Assembly: GCA_022509105.1 (NCBI GenBank)
Contig: JAFLTV010000009.1
Coordinates: forward strand, 1-62,764
DNA from: Muribaculaceae bacterium
GTDB lineage: Bacteria; Bacteroidota; Bacteroidia; Bacteroidales; Muribaculaceae
Direction: 5' to 3'
Length of the DNA stretch: 62,764 nucleotides
Under the pieces are notes generated by a model. The model saw only the letters and a list, made by a program, of their open reading frames with translations, did not search any database and was not told the DNA's origin. Both the position numbers and the translations under genes were made by a program. This document shows positions 53,106 through 62,735 of this stretch, in pieces; position 1 is the first letter of the stretch, and each line of letters starts with the position of its first letter.

Positions 53106-55127
53106 ATGAACAGCAAAGAAGTAATGAACAAAGCGGCCGACAATATCAGGATTCTGGCCGCATCAATGGTTGAGAAAGCCAAATCCGGACATCCCGGAGG
53201 AGCAATGGGTGGAGCTGACTTCATCAACGTGCTCTATAGTGAATATATGGTTTATGATCCTCAAGATCCCTCTTGGAAAACAAGAGACAGATTCTACCTC
53301 GATCCGGGCCACATGGCTCCGATGCTCTATGCCCAATTGGCTCTCACAGGCAAATTCTCTATCGATGAATTAAAAAATCTAAGACAATGGGGAAGCCCCA
53401 CAACAGGCCATCCGGAATTTGACATAGCAAGAGGAATTGAAAACACTTCCGGTCCGTTAGGCCAGGGTCATGTTTTTGCTGTCGGAGCTGCCATAGCTGC
53501 CAAATTCCTTCATGCAAGAACCGGTAACCCCGGTTTTGAAAAGGAACGTATTTACGCCTATATTTCCGATGGTGGAATCCAGGAAGAGATATCTCAAGGC
53601 GCAGGTCGTCTGGCAGGGCATCTCGGCCTCGATAACCTCATCATGTATTACGATTCAAACGACATCCAGCTCTCTACTGAAACCGGCGAAGTTACTTCAG
53701 AAGACACAGCCATGAAATACAGATCCTGGGGTTGGAATGTCTCTGAAATAGACGGTCATGATGTAGAACAGATCCGCCTTGCATTGAATGAGGCTTTGAA
53801 AGAGACTGAAAGACCCACTCTTATCATCGGACACACAATCATGGGTAAAGGCGCAAGGAAAGCTGACAATACATCCTATGAAAGGAATTGCAAGACTCAC
53901 GGCGCTCCTCTTGGAGGCGACGCTTTCCGCAACACTGTTGTCAATCTTGGCGGAGACCCCGATGATCCGTTCAAAATCTTTGATGAAGTTAAAGGTCTTT
54001 ATGAAGCTCGTGCAAATCATCTCAAAGGCATCATAGCCGAAAGAAAAGAAGAAGAGAATAAATGGGCTGCCAAAGAACCGGAATTGGCTAAGGAACTCGA
54101 CGGCTGGTTTGAAAACAAGGCTCCGAAGATCGACTGGAGTAAAGTTGTTCAAAAAGAGAATGATGCCACAAGAAACGCATCCGGAGCTGTGCTTGCCGAA
54201 CTTGCAAAACAGGTGCCCAATATGGTTTGCTCTTCAGCCGACCTTTCCGAGTCTGACAAGACAATATCTTTCCTTAAAAACACCCAGGCTTTCAAGAAAG
54301 GTGATTTCTCAGGTGCATTCCTGCAGGCCGGTGTTGCGGAATTGACAATGTCTTGCTGCTGCATTGGTATGGCTCTACATGGTGGCGTAATTGCCGCTTG
54401 TGCCACATTCTTCGTTTTCTCTGACTATATGAAACCGGCTGTCAGAATGGCCGCGCTCATGGAACTCCCCGTAAAATTCATCTGGACTCATGATGCTTTC
54501 CGCGTGGGTGAGGATGGTCCGACACATGAACCGGTGGAACAGGAGGCTCAAATCCGTTTGATGGAGAAACTGAAAAACCATCATGGCCGTAATTCAGTGT
54601 TGGTTCTTCGTCCCGCTGATGCACAGGAAACCACAGAAGCATGGAAGCTTGCCATGGAGAATGTCTACACTCCCACTGCTCTTATTTTATCTCGTCAGAA
54701 TATCAATGATCTTCCAAAAGGCAACAATTATAAGGATGCCGAAAAAGGTGCATATATCGTAGCAGGTTCCGATGAAAATCCTGATGTTGTGCTTCTGGCT
54801 TCCGGTTCTGAGGTTTCCACTCTTGCAGAAGCTGCCGATATTTTAAGAAAAGAAGGAGTAAAGGTTAGAGTAATCTCCGTGCCCTCCGAAGGATTGTTCC
54901 GTTCTCAGCCACAGGAATATCAGGTTGAGGTATTGCCTAAGGATGTGAAACGTTTCGGTCTCACTGCAGGCCTCCCGGTAAATCTTTTAGGTTTGGTTGG
55001 TGAAAACGGAAGCATCTGGGGTCTGGAATCCTTCGGTTTCTCTGCTCCATATAAAGTTCTTGATGAGAAACTCGGCTTCACTCCACAAAACGTAGTGGTT
55101 CAGGTGAAAGACCTCCTCAAGAAATAA
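53106..55127 (+). CDS. tkt: Transketolase
   Basis: 673 residues from MNSKEVMNKAADN; the frame extends 5 codons upstream to a TTG that is less likely. Thiamine-diphosphate site: KSGHPGGAMG, SGPLGQGHVFAVGAA, and SDGGIQEEISQGAG through YYDSNDIQL; C-terminal pyrimidine domain with HDAFRVGEDGPTHEP. It exchanges two-carbon units in the pentose phosphate pathway, using xylulose 5-phosphate from AraD. Transketolase also accompanies arabinose genes in Bacteroides. Confidence 0.96.
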   Translation: MNSKEVMNKAADNIRILAASMVEKAKSGHPGGAMGGADFINVLYSEYMVYDPQDPSWKTRDRFYLDPGHMAPMLYAQLALTGKFSIDELKNLRQWGSPTTGHPEFDIARGIENTSGPLGQGHVFAVGAAIAAKFLHARTGNPGFEKERIYAYISDGGIQEEISQGAGRLAGHLGLDNLIMYYDSNDIQLSTETGEVTSEDTAMKYRSWGWNVSEIDGHDVEQIRLALNEALKETERPTLIIGHTIMGKGARKADNTSYERNCKTHGAPLGGDAFRNTVVNLGGDPDDPFKIFDEVKGLYEARANHLKGIIAERKEEENKWAAKEPELAKELDGWFENKAPKIDWSKVVQKENDATRNASGAVLAELAKQVPNMVCSSADLSESDKTISFLKNTQAFKKGDFSGAFLQAGVAELTMSCCCIGMALHGGVIAACATFFVFSDYMKPAVRMAALMELPVKFIWTHDAFRVGEDGPTHEPVEQEAQIRLMEKLKNHHGRNSVLVLRPADAQETTEAWKLAMENVYTPTALILSRQNINDLPKGNNYKDAEKGAYIVAGSDENPDVVLLASGSEVSTLAEAADILRKEGVKVRVISVPSEGLFRSQPQEYQVEVLPKDVKRFGLTAGLPVNLLGLVGENGSIWGLESFGFSAPYKVLDEKLGFTPQNVVVQVKDLLKK

Positions 55128-55188
55128 ACAAATAATTCCCCTCCTAAAATTATTTATAAACAGCGAATAATTAAGGACCAAAAAATTT

Positions 55189-55236
55189 AGAGGATAAAGA
55201 TAGTGTTTATCGTTTCTATCTTTATCCTCTATTTTT
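55189..55236. terminator. Bidirectional terminator between transketolase and the OPT transporter
   Basis: Perfect 15-bp stem (55189-55203 with 55216-55230, core AGGATAAAGATAG), 12-base loop. ATTTTT follows on the plus strand and a run of six T on the minus strand, so it can end both convergent genes. Confidence 0.92.
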
Positions 55237-55282
55237 ATAAAGTTTTATATAGATTGGTGACTTTATAATTTTTTATAAATCA

Positions 55283-57256
55283 TCAGTCTTTTACTTTTAC
55301 TCGTTTGCTGTCCCAGATAAAGTAGCATATCAGCAATGCGTAGGCCGCACAACCTAAAATCTGAGTCAGTTCAAGACCACCGGGAGTTTCATACTCGAAT
55401 CCGCAAAATCTTGTAATAGCAGCAAACACACCGAACAAAGCACCACCGGCTATCAAACCGGATGCTATCAGAGTACCTCTATCCTGACGCAGCTGATTAA
55501 TCTTCGGATCTTTTGAAGAATTGCTTACAAACCAGGCAATTGCACCTCCGACAAGCATCGGGCTATTGAGCGATAACGGAATAAACATTCCAAGACAGAA
55601 AGCCAAAGCCGGAACTCCAAGCCAGTTTAATATGCATGCCAGAATAGCACCAACCATATAAAGTATCCATGGAGTGTCGCCTCCCATCATCAATGGCTCG
55701 ATCACTTTTGCCATGGCATTCGCCTGAGGAGCCACAAGGGCATTGTCTCCCGAGAAACCATAAACCTGGTTTAATACCATTATTACTCCACCCACAGTGG
55801 CTGCAGAAACCAATGTGCCCAAGAATTTCCAGCTTTCCTGTTTCTTTGGTGTGGAACCCAACCAATATCCGATTTTCAAGTCGGTTACGAAACCTCCGGC
55901 CATTGACAGAGCCGTACAGACCACACCTCCGATCACCATTGAAGCCACGATGCCGGATGTGCCGCTAAGTCCGATTGCCACAAAGATTGCTGAAGCGATA
56001 ATCAAAGTCATAAGGGTCATTCCCGAAACAGGATTCGAACCCACAATTGCAATTGCATTGGCAGCAACCGTCGTAAACAGAAACGCTATGAGAATAACAA
56101 CTCCCCATGCCACGGCTGCCTGCCAGAATGTATGAATCACTCCAAACCAGAAGAAGAGCAAGACTGCTATAAGCGCTATGGCTATAAAGAAAACGATATG
56201 TTTCATGGAAATATCCATTTGCCATCTCATCTCCTTTACTGCTGACGATTTTCCTTTAAGTTCTCTTCCGGCCAAACCCACTGCCTGGGCTATGATAGGC
56301 CATGACTTGATAATGCCGATAACGCCGGCCATAGCGATACCGCCGATTCCTATCATTCTCGCATAGTTCTTGAACAATGCGTCGGGGTCCATGGCTGCAA
56401 ATTCCGGGCTGCCATAAGTTCCCATCAGCGGTATGATAATCCACCATACAAAAATAGAGCCGGCAAATATAACAAAGGCATACTTCAAACCTACAATATA
56501 ACCAAGACCAAGAACCGCGGCACCCGTGTTGCAACTTAAAACCAATTTTACTTTTTCAGCCATTGTCTGACCCCATGTAGCTGCAGTGGATTCAATTGTC
56601 TCGGCCCACCATCCGAAAGTGGCCACGATATAATCATAAATACCGCCCACTAATGATGCAATAATCAAGGTCTTTGCCTGACTCCCCTCCTCTTTGGAAT
56701 CAGCCTGGGCCGATATCAACACCTGGGTTGTGGCAGTAGCTTCCGGGAAAGGATATTTCCCGTGCATATCTTTCACAAAATATTTGCGGAAGGGAATGAA
56801 AAAAAGTATTCCCAATATTCCTCCTAATAATGATGACAGGAATATCTGATAAAATTTCACCGCGATATCGGGATATGTAGCCTGAAGGATAAACAATGCC
56901 GGCAACGTAAAGATAGCTCCGGCAACTATCACTCCCGAACAAGCCCCGATACTCTGGATTATAACGTTCTGGCCCAAAGAGTTCTTCTTGCCTAAGGCAT
57001 TGCTTAATCCCACCGCTATAATCGCGATCGGAATGGCCGCTTCAAACACCTGGCCCACTTTCAGACCCAGATATGCTGCGGCGGCGGAAAAGATTATGGC
57101 CATTATCAAGCCCGTGGTGACTGAATAAAATGTCACCTCCTTTTGATCATGGGCCGGATGAAGCACAGGAGTATATTCCTCGTCTGCACCTAATTCCCGG
57201 AACGCATTCTCCGGTAGGCCCGTGCCTGTCGTCAAATTTGCTTCGTTTTCACTCAT
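55283..57256 (-). CDS. OPT-family oligopeptide transporter
   Basis: 657 residues, about 15 membrane helices, inner membrane. OPT features: REL region at the N-terminus, SAAAAYLGLKVGQVFEAAIPIAI, KKNSLGQNVIIQSIGACSG, and NPVSGMTLMTLIIASAIF. OPT proteins import small peptides with protons; some relatives move metal chelates. It is convergent with transketolase and has its own promoter region, so it may not be co-regulated. As the only peptide importer visible it could carry Hyp-containing peptides to the cytosolic aminopeptidase (inference). Confidence 0.85.
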   Translation of the reverse strand: MSENEANLTTGTGLPENAFRELGADEEYTPVLHPAHDQKEVTFYSVTTGLIMAIIFSAAAAYLGLKVGQVFEAAIPIAIIAVGLSNALGKKNSLGQNVIIQSIGACSGVIVAGAIFTLPALFILQATYPDIAVKFYQIFLSSLLGGILGILFFIPFRKYFVKDMHGKYPFPEATATTQVLISAQADSKEEGSQAKTLIIASLVGGIYDYIVATFGWWAETIESTAATWGQTMAEKVKLVLSCNTGAAVLGLGYIVGLKYAFVIFAGSIFVWWIIIPLMGTYGSPEFAAMDPDALFKNYARMIGIGGIAMAGVIGIIKSWPIIAQAVGLAGRELKGKSSAVKEMRWQMDISMKHIVFFIAIALIAVLLFFWFGVIHTFWQAAVAWGVVILIAFLFTTVAANAIAIVGSNPVSGMTLMTLIIASAIFVAIGLSGTSGIVASMVIGGVVCTALSMAGGFVTDLKIGYWLGSTPKKQESWKFLGTLVSAATVGGVIMVLNQVYGFSGDNALVAPQANAMAKVIEPLMMGGDTPWILYMVGAILACILNWLGVPALAFCLGMFIPLSLNSPMLVGGAIAWFVSNSSKDPKINQLRQDRGTLIASGLIAGGALFGVFAAITRFCGFEYETPGGLELTQILGCAAYALLICYFIWDSKRVKVKD

Positions 57257-57378
57257 ATCGTTCAGTTAGTTCGTTTGTTTTTCGGTTATTAGGTTAATTT
57301 AAGATTTTTTATTACCAACTTATTTATTTCTTTATTCCGCGAAGTTAACAAATATCATATTATTACTAAAATTTTCTG

Positions 57379-57386
57379 TAATTTTG
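57379..57386 (+). promoter_or_regulatory. -7 box for the DUF975 gene
   Basis: TAATTTTG followed by CAC, about 78 bases before the ATG at 57465, in the 208-base divergent gap with the OPT gene. Nothing else recognised in that gap. Confidence 0.4.
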
Positions 57387-57464
57387 CACGGTTAAAAAAT
57401 GATTCCATAAAATAAATCCCTAATATATCAATCGTTAAATAAAAATCCAACAAATTAACTGACC

Positions 57465-58034
57465 ATGGGTGAAAATGTTCTCTTAATGAGAAGGGCCAAA
57501 CAACAATTATCCGGAATCTGGATGAATGTGGCCATCGGATCTCTTATTTACCTTGCTATTTTATGTCTTCTGGAATACACCGTTGTCATCGGCTTGGTTC
57601 TTTACGGTCCTTTAACTTTCGGCTATTATCTTTATATGGCCTGCAACGTAGACACGAAGCAAAACAATCTCAATCTTCTGTTCAAAGGGTTTGAAAGATT
57701 TGTCGACACATTTGTAGCCGGTCTGCTATATTCTATATTTGTAGGACTGGGATTGATTCTGCTTATAGTGCCCGGAATTATTGTTGCATGCGGTCTCTCT
57801 ATGACATTCTTTATAATGGTTGATGATCCAAACATTTCCGGAACCGATGCACTCAACCTCAGCTGGAACATGATGAAGGGACATAAATGGGAATTCTTCT
57901 GCCTTAATCTTCGCTTTTTTGGATGGATTCTGCTTAGCGTTCTCACATGTGGCATAGGTTATCTTTTCGTTGTGCCTTATATTACTGCTGCTTTTCTTAA
58001 CTTCTATCGCAAGCTTCGTTACGGCACTTTCTGA
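57465..58034 (+). CDS. DUF975-family integral membrane protein
   Basis: 189 residues with about four or five membrane helices. Family pattern: helix pairs, then ALNLSWNMMKGHKWEFFCLNLRFFGW and TCGIGYLFVVPYITAAFLNFYRKLR, as in DUF975. Function of the family is unknown. Single gene between divergent and downstream genes, probably unrelated to the glycoprotein locus. Confidence 0.75.
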   Translation: MGENVLLMRRAKQQLSGIWMNVAIGSLIYLAILCLLEYTVVIGLVLYGPLTFGYYLYMACNVDTKQNNLNLLFKGFERFVDTFVAGLLYSIFVGLGLILLIVPGIIVACGLSMTFFIMVDDPNISGTDALNLSWNMMKGHKWEFFCLNLRFFGWILLSVLTCGIGYLFVVPYITAAFLNFYRKLRYGTF

Positions 58035-58090
58035 ATCTCCTCTTATTCTAATCTTAAAACTTAGTCTGAATATAATTTAAAGATTGTTTT

Positions 58091-58106
58091 ATATCATTTT
58101 TGATAT
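58091..58106. promoter_or_regulatory. Inverted repeat upstream of the barrel gene
   Basis: ATATCA and TGATAT separated by TTTT, about 52 bases before the ATG at 58158. Could be an operator; the region is AT-rich, so chance is not excluded. Confidence 0.25.
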
Positions 58107-58157
58107 TAAACCTTTCTGAAGTCTGCATATCAAAAAGTAGATAATCGCTTTTTAGTC

Positions 58158-60644
58158 ATGAATTTCAAATCATTTTTAGTAGCAAGTCTTGTCGTCTTGC
58201 CGACGATAGCCTTTGCAAAAGGTAACATTACAGGTAAAGTCTTAAACAAAGCCACAGGCGAACCAATGGATTATGTCACCATTCAATTGCTCACCGGAAA
58301 TGGCAAACCATTGGCTATCGGTACTTCTACTGCCGAAGATGGCTCTTTCATTCTTCCTAATGTCAGCGATGGTTCTTATATTTTGAAAATAAGCAACATC
58401 GGAAGCGTTGATCAGGAACGTCCCGTAAAAGTATCAGGGGGCGATGTTGTTGTGGAGGACATACGTCTGGCCGACGACACGAAGATGCTCCAGGAAGTTG
58501 TGGTTGAAGGTGTTAAAAGCCAGATGAGATTTGAATTAGACCGTAAGGTCTTTACTGTTGACGCCAACGTTACGGCTGCCGGCACATCTGCTTCAGAGCT
58601 CCTGGAATCTATCCCTTCGGTAGAGGTTGACCAGGATGGTGAAGTGTCTCTGCGTGGTAATTCTTCCGTAACTGTCTGGATCAACGGTAAAGAATCAGGT
58701 CTGACCGCCGACAATCGCGCACAGATTCTCGAGCAGATTCCTGCGGAAACTATCGACAGGATTGAAGTTATCACGAATCCTTCAGCAAAATATAGCCCGG
58801 AAGGAACTGCGGGTATCATCAATATAGTATTGAAAAAAGACCGTCGGGCAGGATATTTCGGAAGCGCCGAATTAAGCCTTGATTCACGCGGTGCGGGCAA
58901 TGCAGGAGTTAATTTCAATTACAACAGCAGTAAAGTAGACGCTTATGCGGGAGTGGGTTTCCGTATGAGAAGAAACAAGGGCGGCTCTATTATGGATCGT
59001 GAATACGAAAACGATTTTTACACTAAGGGCGAAGGCAGAAGCCCTAACCGCGGCAACAACATATTTCTGCGTTTGGGAGCCACTTTCCACGCTACAGATA
59101 ACGATGACATAAGCTTGAGCGGTTTTGGAATGTTCGGGCATAACCGCAGCCGTTCCACCACTGAATACTCCTCTAATCTTCCCTCTAATTGGCTCAGCAA
59201 TATAAACCGTTCTCACAATCGAGGCGACATGAATGCAGCACATGCCGAATTAGGATACACCCATAAATGGAGTTCCACAAATATTCTCGACATCACAGGC
59301 TCTTTCAATTTCTGGGGTGGTAAGCAGAGGAATTCCTATGAGCAGGATATGACTTATAATTTTGAAATTGATGACTACACTTCCTATGATCCTGAAACCG
59401 GGTATTATTATGACGACCTCTATCAGGAGCAGCACATGAATATGAACAATAAAAACTGGGAAGTGAAGGCCGACTATTCAAATCAATTCACAGATTGGAT
59501 AAAACTTGAAACGGGATATAACGGTAATTTCTCAAAAGAGAATACCCCCACCGATACCTACACCGGCACTTCGTCAGCGGATATAGTTCAGAATCCTTTG
59601 CTCTACAACCGGTTTATATATCGCAATGATGTAAATGCACTTTATGCCACATTGGGAGGTACGGTTAAAAGTTTCAGTTATTCAGCGGGATTGCGTGCAG
59701 AGCAATGGACTGTTCACACTCGTTCATTAGCTTTCGGACAGTCTGAAGCGGATGTGCCGGAATTCAAAAAGAATAACTTCGCATTGTTTCCCTCTGTATT
59801 TCTCTCTCTTTCTCTTCCACACGACAATGAAATGCAGATTAACTACACCCGCAGGCTTCAACGTCCATGGGGTGGACAGCTTAATTCATTCCACGATATT
59901 TCCGACCCAACGAATATCTCTTACGGTAATCCGGAACTCCAGCCTCAATATTCCAATTCTTTTGAATTGAATTATATCAAAAGCTGGACCTGGCACATGA
60001 TCAGCCTTTCCGCATATCTGCGCACCACAAACAATATGACTAACCGTATCAGCTTCCTTGATGGCGACATTATGTATTCAACATGGGCAAATGTAGCTGA
60101 TCAGACTAACTCAGGTGTGGAAATTGTAGGTAAAAACAATCTTTTTGGCAGATTAGACCTTACCACTACTGTCAACCTTTACAATAATCATATCAGTGCA
60201 TGGAAATATAATTTCATTACGGAAAACGGCAATCCGGTGCTCCTCACAGGCGACAAACAAGATAGCTTCGCATGGAGCATCAGAGCTATGGCCTCTGTGA
60301 AATTGCCTTGGTCTTTATCATTCCAGGCCACCGGAAACTATAATTCCAAAATGCTGACCGCCCAAGGGTCTCGCCAGGGAGGATGGAGTGTAGACGTTGG
60401 AGTGAGAAAGAATTTGGGCAACTGGTCGTTCGCCCTCAACTGTCGCGACCTGTTTGATTCACGTCGTTTCAAAAGCACTACCTATGGACCGGGCTACACT
60501 CAATACAACGAACGCTGGAGAGGAGGACGCACTGTGAGGCTTACTATCAAGTTCTCTTTCGGCAACATGAAAGGCAAAGGAAACAACAACCGAAACGAAG
60601 GCGAGCCCGAAGTCAACAGCGGATACGGCGACATGGATATGTGA
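58158..60644 (+). CDS. TonB-dependent outer-membrane beta-barrel protein (OMP_b-brl_3)
   Basis: 828 residues. Signal peptide, carboxypeptidase-regulatory-like domain (about 20-105, ITGKVLNKATGEPMDYVTIQL), plug (about 110-225, LLESIPSVEVDQDGEVSLRGNSSVTVWINGKES, with VITNPSAKYSPEGTAGIINIVLKK), then the barrel to the end. The C-terminal tail is Asn/Glu-rich (NNNRNEGEPEVNSG). No SusD partner. Substrate unknown; a housekeeping or stress-related receptor is more likely than part of the glycoprotein locus. Confidence 0.88.
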   Translation: MNFKSFLVASLVVLPTIAFAKGNITGKVLNKATGEPMDYVTIQLLTGNGKPLAIGTSTAEDGSFILPNVSDGSYILKISNIGSVDQERPVKVSGGDVVVEDIRLADDTKMLQEVVVEGVKSQMRFELDRKVFTVDANVTAAGTSASELLESIPSVEVDQDGEVSLRGNSSVTVWINGKESGLTADNRAQILEQIPAETIDRIEVITNPSAKYSPEGTAGIINIVLKKDRRAGYFGSAELSLDSRGAGNAGVNFNYNSSKVDAYAGVGFRMRRNKGGSIMDREYENDFYTKGEGRSPNRGNNIFLRLGATFHATDNDDISLSGFGMFGHNRSRSTTEYSSNLPSNWLSNINRSHNRGDMNAAHAELGYTHKWSSTNILDITGSFNFWGGKQRNSYEQDMTYNFEIDDYTSYDPETGYYYDDLYQEQHMNMNNKNWEVKADYSNQFTDWIKLETGYNGNFSKENTPTDTYTGTSSADIVQNPLLYNRFIYRNDVNALYATLGGTVKSFSYSAGLRAEQWTVHTRSLAFGQSEADVPEFKKNNFALFPSVFLSLSLPHDNEMQINYTRRLQRPWGGQLNSFHDISDPTNISYGNPELQPQYSNSFELNYIKSWTWHMISLSAYLRTTNNMTNRISFLDGDIMYSTWANVADQTNSGVEIVGKNNLFGRLDLTTTVNLYNNHISAWKYNFITENGNPVLLTGDKQDSFAWSIRAMASVKLPWSLSFQATGNYNSKMLTAQGSRQGGWSVDVGVRKNLGNWSFALNCRDLFDSRRFKSTTYGPGYTQYNERWRGGRTVRLTIKFSFGNMKGKGNNNRNEGEPEVNSGYGDMDM

Positions 60645-60702
60645 TAAACCTAAATCATCCTGATTTGTTATAGGTATATAAACCATATAAAAAGTTAGGA
60701 TT

Positions 60703-61044
60703 ATGGAAAGATCGACATTCGTAAAAGCTGTCACCGACCTGGTGCAGGAATATATAGATAATTGGGATCGCTTCGATTCCAACCCTCAGATCAGAGTTAA
60801 CCCCGAGCTTCTCTATGTGGAAGCCATCGATGGAAGTGCAATGCTTGAAGGCATAGGAGATTCCGACGAAGCAATCGAAAATGCAGCTTACGCCCATGGC
60901 GACGAAACAATGAGCTCAACTGATTTTCAAAATAAAGAGAACCCTGATTTCTATCCTATCAAAGAATTGATAAAACCGGTCGGACACAATGTCTCGGTGC
61001 CCGACGAAGATAAAATCCAAAAATTAGCCGACAATTATTTTTAA
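60703..61044 (+). CDS. Small acidic hypothetical protein
   Basis: 113 residues, no signal or membrane segment, acidic. Starts MERSTFVKAVTDLVQEYIDNWD and contains NPQIRVNPELLYVEAIDG. I recognise it only as a conserved-looking Bacteroidales hypothetical. It follows the barrel gene by 58 bases and ends inside a terminator stem, so it may be the last gene of that transcript. Confidence 0.6.
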   Translation: MERSTFVKAVTDLVQEYIDNWDRFDSNPQIRVNPELLYVEAIDGSAMLEGIGDSDEAIENAAYAHGDETMSSTDFQNKENPDFYPIKELIKPVGHNVSVPDEDKIQKLADNYF

Positions 61045-61057
61045 TTGCCGGCTTTTT
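61026..61057 (+). terminator. Terminator overlapping the stop of the small hypothetical gene
   Basis: AGCCGACAATTA (61026-61037) with TAATTGCCGGCT (61042-61053), one mismatch, 4-base loop, then TTTTT. The stop codon TAA at 61042-61044 is in the right arm. Confidence 0.75.
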
Positions 61058-61091
61058 CATATCCTTAATTTCCCTTTAAATTAATGGTAAA

Positions 61092-62429
61092 TTATTTAAT
61101 GAATGGTAGAAAATATGGAGGAATTATGGTCACTTCACCATCCTGACTATATTCGTGTGGGGCCACCAAATAATTTCTGTATATGCGTGATGAAAATTTT
61201 TGATAAAAAAGATCTAATGAAATATGAGACTTCACATTAGAAGACTTAACTTCTATCGGGCAAAGCTTAAATCCCGACGAAATTAAAAAATCAATCTCGT
61301 AATAATGTTTGTCATCTTTTTTCCATGTGTAATAAAATAATTCATTACCTTTTGAAACTAACATTTGTGACACTAAATTTTCATATACATATCCAAGATT
61401 GGCAGACAACTTGTCTAAAAGTAATTTTTGATAAATAATATTCTCAATAAAATCCTTGTCCCAGAATATTAAAGTGATAAACAATCCGGTGTCAGCAATA
61501 TATAATTTAAAATTCTGATCATTTTTTGTCAAATTCATACCCACATTCGGATCGTCGCTATGATAAGCGACATTAACTGTTTTACTATCTGCTAAAGCTT
61601 TAACCATTTCTAAAATTGTATCTTCCGTCTGCCTCCCCACTACTGAATTAATGGAATATCTTCTTGCATTACGCGAGAGTTGTGAAGGGATCGAAATGAA
61701 AAGCTTAGAAAGGCGCCCTGTGGAATCTATTTTTAAAAAATCATCTTCATATAGTTTCAGGATCCTTCGTTTTACCTTGTCAACTTTACTGAAATCATTC
61801 GTTTCAATATATTCTTCCACAGCCTGAGGCATACCACCTACGAGCATATAAAGCCTGAAATCTTTCATAATTGAACGATGGAGATTTCCTAAGGATTTTT
61901 TTTGATTCCAAAATATTTTAAGTGTTTCTATAAGATTTGAATTTCCTATTGCCCATTCAAATTCTTCAAAATCCATAGGATACATGGAAATTCTATCCTC
62001 CTCACTGGGTATAGTTATATTTTGAGTATGCTGTTTTATACTTATCAGCGAGCCGGTTTCAATATAATCATATCTACCGTCTTCCACTAAGTATTTAATA
62101 GCCTGCCGGGCTTGGGGACATTTCTGAACCTCATCAAAAATAATGACAGACTTTCTTTTCTTGAGTGACACATGGTATTCCGTCTGTAAAACAAGAAATA
62201 GATAATCTAAATCATTAAGATTATTAAATAAATCTTTTATAACACTATCTACTTTATTAAAATCTATTATAATAAAGGATTCATATTCTTTTTCCGCAAA
62301 TTCACGCACAATCGTTGACTTACCAACTCTTCTGGCGCCTTCAATAAGAAGGGCGGTTCCTCCATTATTTTCTTCTTTCCATTGCAGGATTTTAGAGTAG
62401 ATTTTTCGTTTGAATATTTTTCCTTTCAT
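61092..62429 (-). CDS. AAA-family ATPase with DUF4143 domain
   Basis: 445 residues. Walker A GARRVGKST (about 31-39) and Walker B SVIIFDEVQ (Asp99-Glu100), an AAA_14 domain to about 220, then a winged-helix region, and a C-terminal DUF4143 nuclease-like part (YYEIDFLISSGFKLCPIEVKSS, with the D-ExK pattern of PD-(D/E)XK folds). Such proteins are common and multi-copy in Bacteroidales; the function is unclear and they are often accessory. AT-rich compared with its neighbours. Confidence 0.85.
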   Translation of the reverse strand: MKGKIFKRKIYSKILQWKEENNGGTALLIEGARRVGKSTIVREFAEKEYESFIIIDFNKVDSVIKDLFNNLNDLDYLFLVLQTEYHVSLKKRKSVIIFDEVQKCPQARQAIKYLVEDGRYDYIETGSLISIKQHTQNITIPSEEDRISMYPMDFEEFEWAIGNSNLIETLKIFWNQKKSLGNLHRSIMKDFRLYMLVGGMPQAVEEYIETNDFSKVDKVKRRILKLYEDDFLKIDSTGRLSKLFISIPSQLSRNARRYSINSVVGRQTEDTILEMVKALADSKTVNVAYHSDDPNVGMNLTKNDQNFKLYIADTGLFITLIFWDKDFIENIIYQKLLLDKLSANLGYVYENLVSQMLVSKGNELFYYTWKKDDKHYYEIDFLISSGFKLCPIEVKSSNVKSHISLDLFYQKFSSRIYRNYLVAPHEYSQDGEVTIIPPYFLPFIK

Positions 62430-62449
62430 AATTTCCTAATTATTAATGA

Positions 62450-62457
62450 CAAAAATA
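62450..62457 (-). promoter_or_regulatory. -7 box for the AAA ATPase gene
   Basis: TATTTTTG on the minus strand, 20 bases before the ATG at 62429 and just after the 33-bp repeat array. Confidence 0.45.
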
Positions 62458-62465
62458 ATGAATTT

Positions 62466-62585
62466 TACATTCCCCCGAAAATTTAAATGGCAAAAACCTA
62501 CATTTCCCCGAAAATTTAAATGACAGAAACCTACATTTCCCCGAAAAATTAAATGACAAAAACCTACATTCCCCCGAAAAATTTA
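62466..62585 (-). repeat. 33-bp tandem repeat, 3.6 copies
   Basis: Units at 62466-62498, 62499-62531, 62532-62564 and a partial unit from 62565. Each begins TACATT and contains CCCCGAAAA. The length is exactly 11 codons. Read on the minus strand the unit encodes GFCHLNFRGNV; of the four variable positions among full units, three are silent third-base changes and one is Asn/Ile. There is no start codon in that frame and it stops (TAG) just before the ATPase ATG. Confidence 0.85.
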
Positions 62586-62613
62586 TTCTATTATTTTTTC
62601 AAATTTATAAACA

Positions 62614-62721
62614 TTGAGATTGAGGAGTAGTCTGAAAGAAGTTTTCCAAAGTAAATGGCTGAAACCGAATTCTGAAAACGATGAAGCAGCCTGTACATTT
62701 TGGCATGGTGCCTTTATATAA
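62614..62721 (+). pseudogene. Short open frame, possible gene remnant
   Basis: An open frame without ATG, ending ...KPNSENDEAACTFWHGAFI and a stop at 62719-62721. Composition looks protein-like (Trp, Cys, His), and there is no room for a full gene. Family not recognised. The rest of 62430-62764 holds the repeat, two -7-like boxes and nothing else I can name. Confidence 0.25.
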
Positions 62722-62735
62722 TCAATTATATTTTT

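Noticed and set aside
62466..62585. CRISPR-like array
   Set aside because: Units are contiguous with no spacers and no cas genes are nearby; it is a simple tandem repeat.
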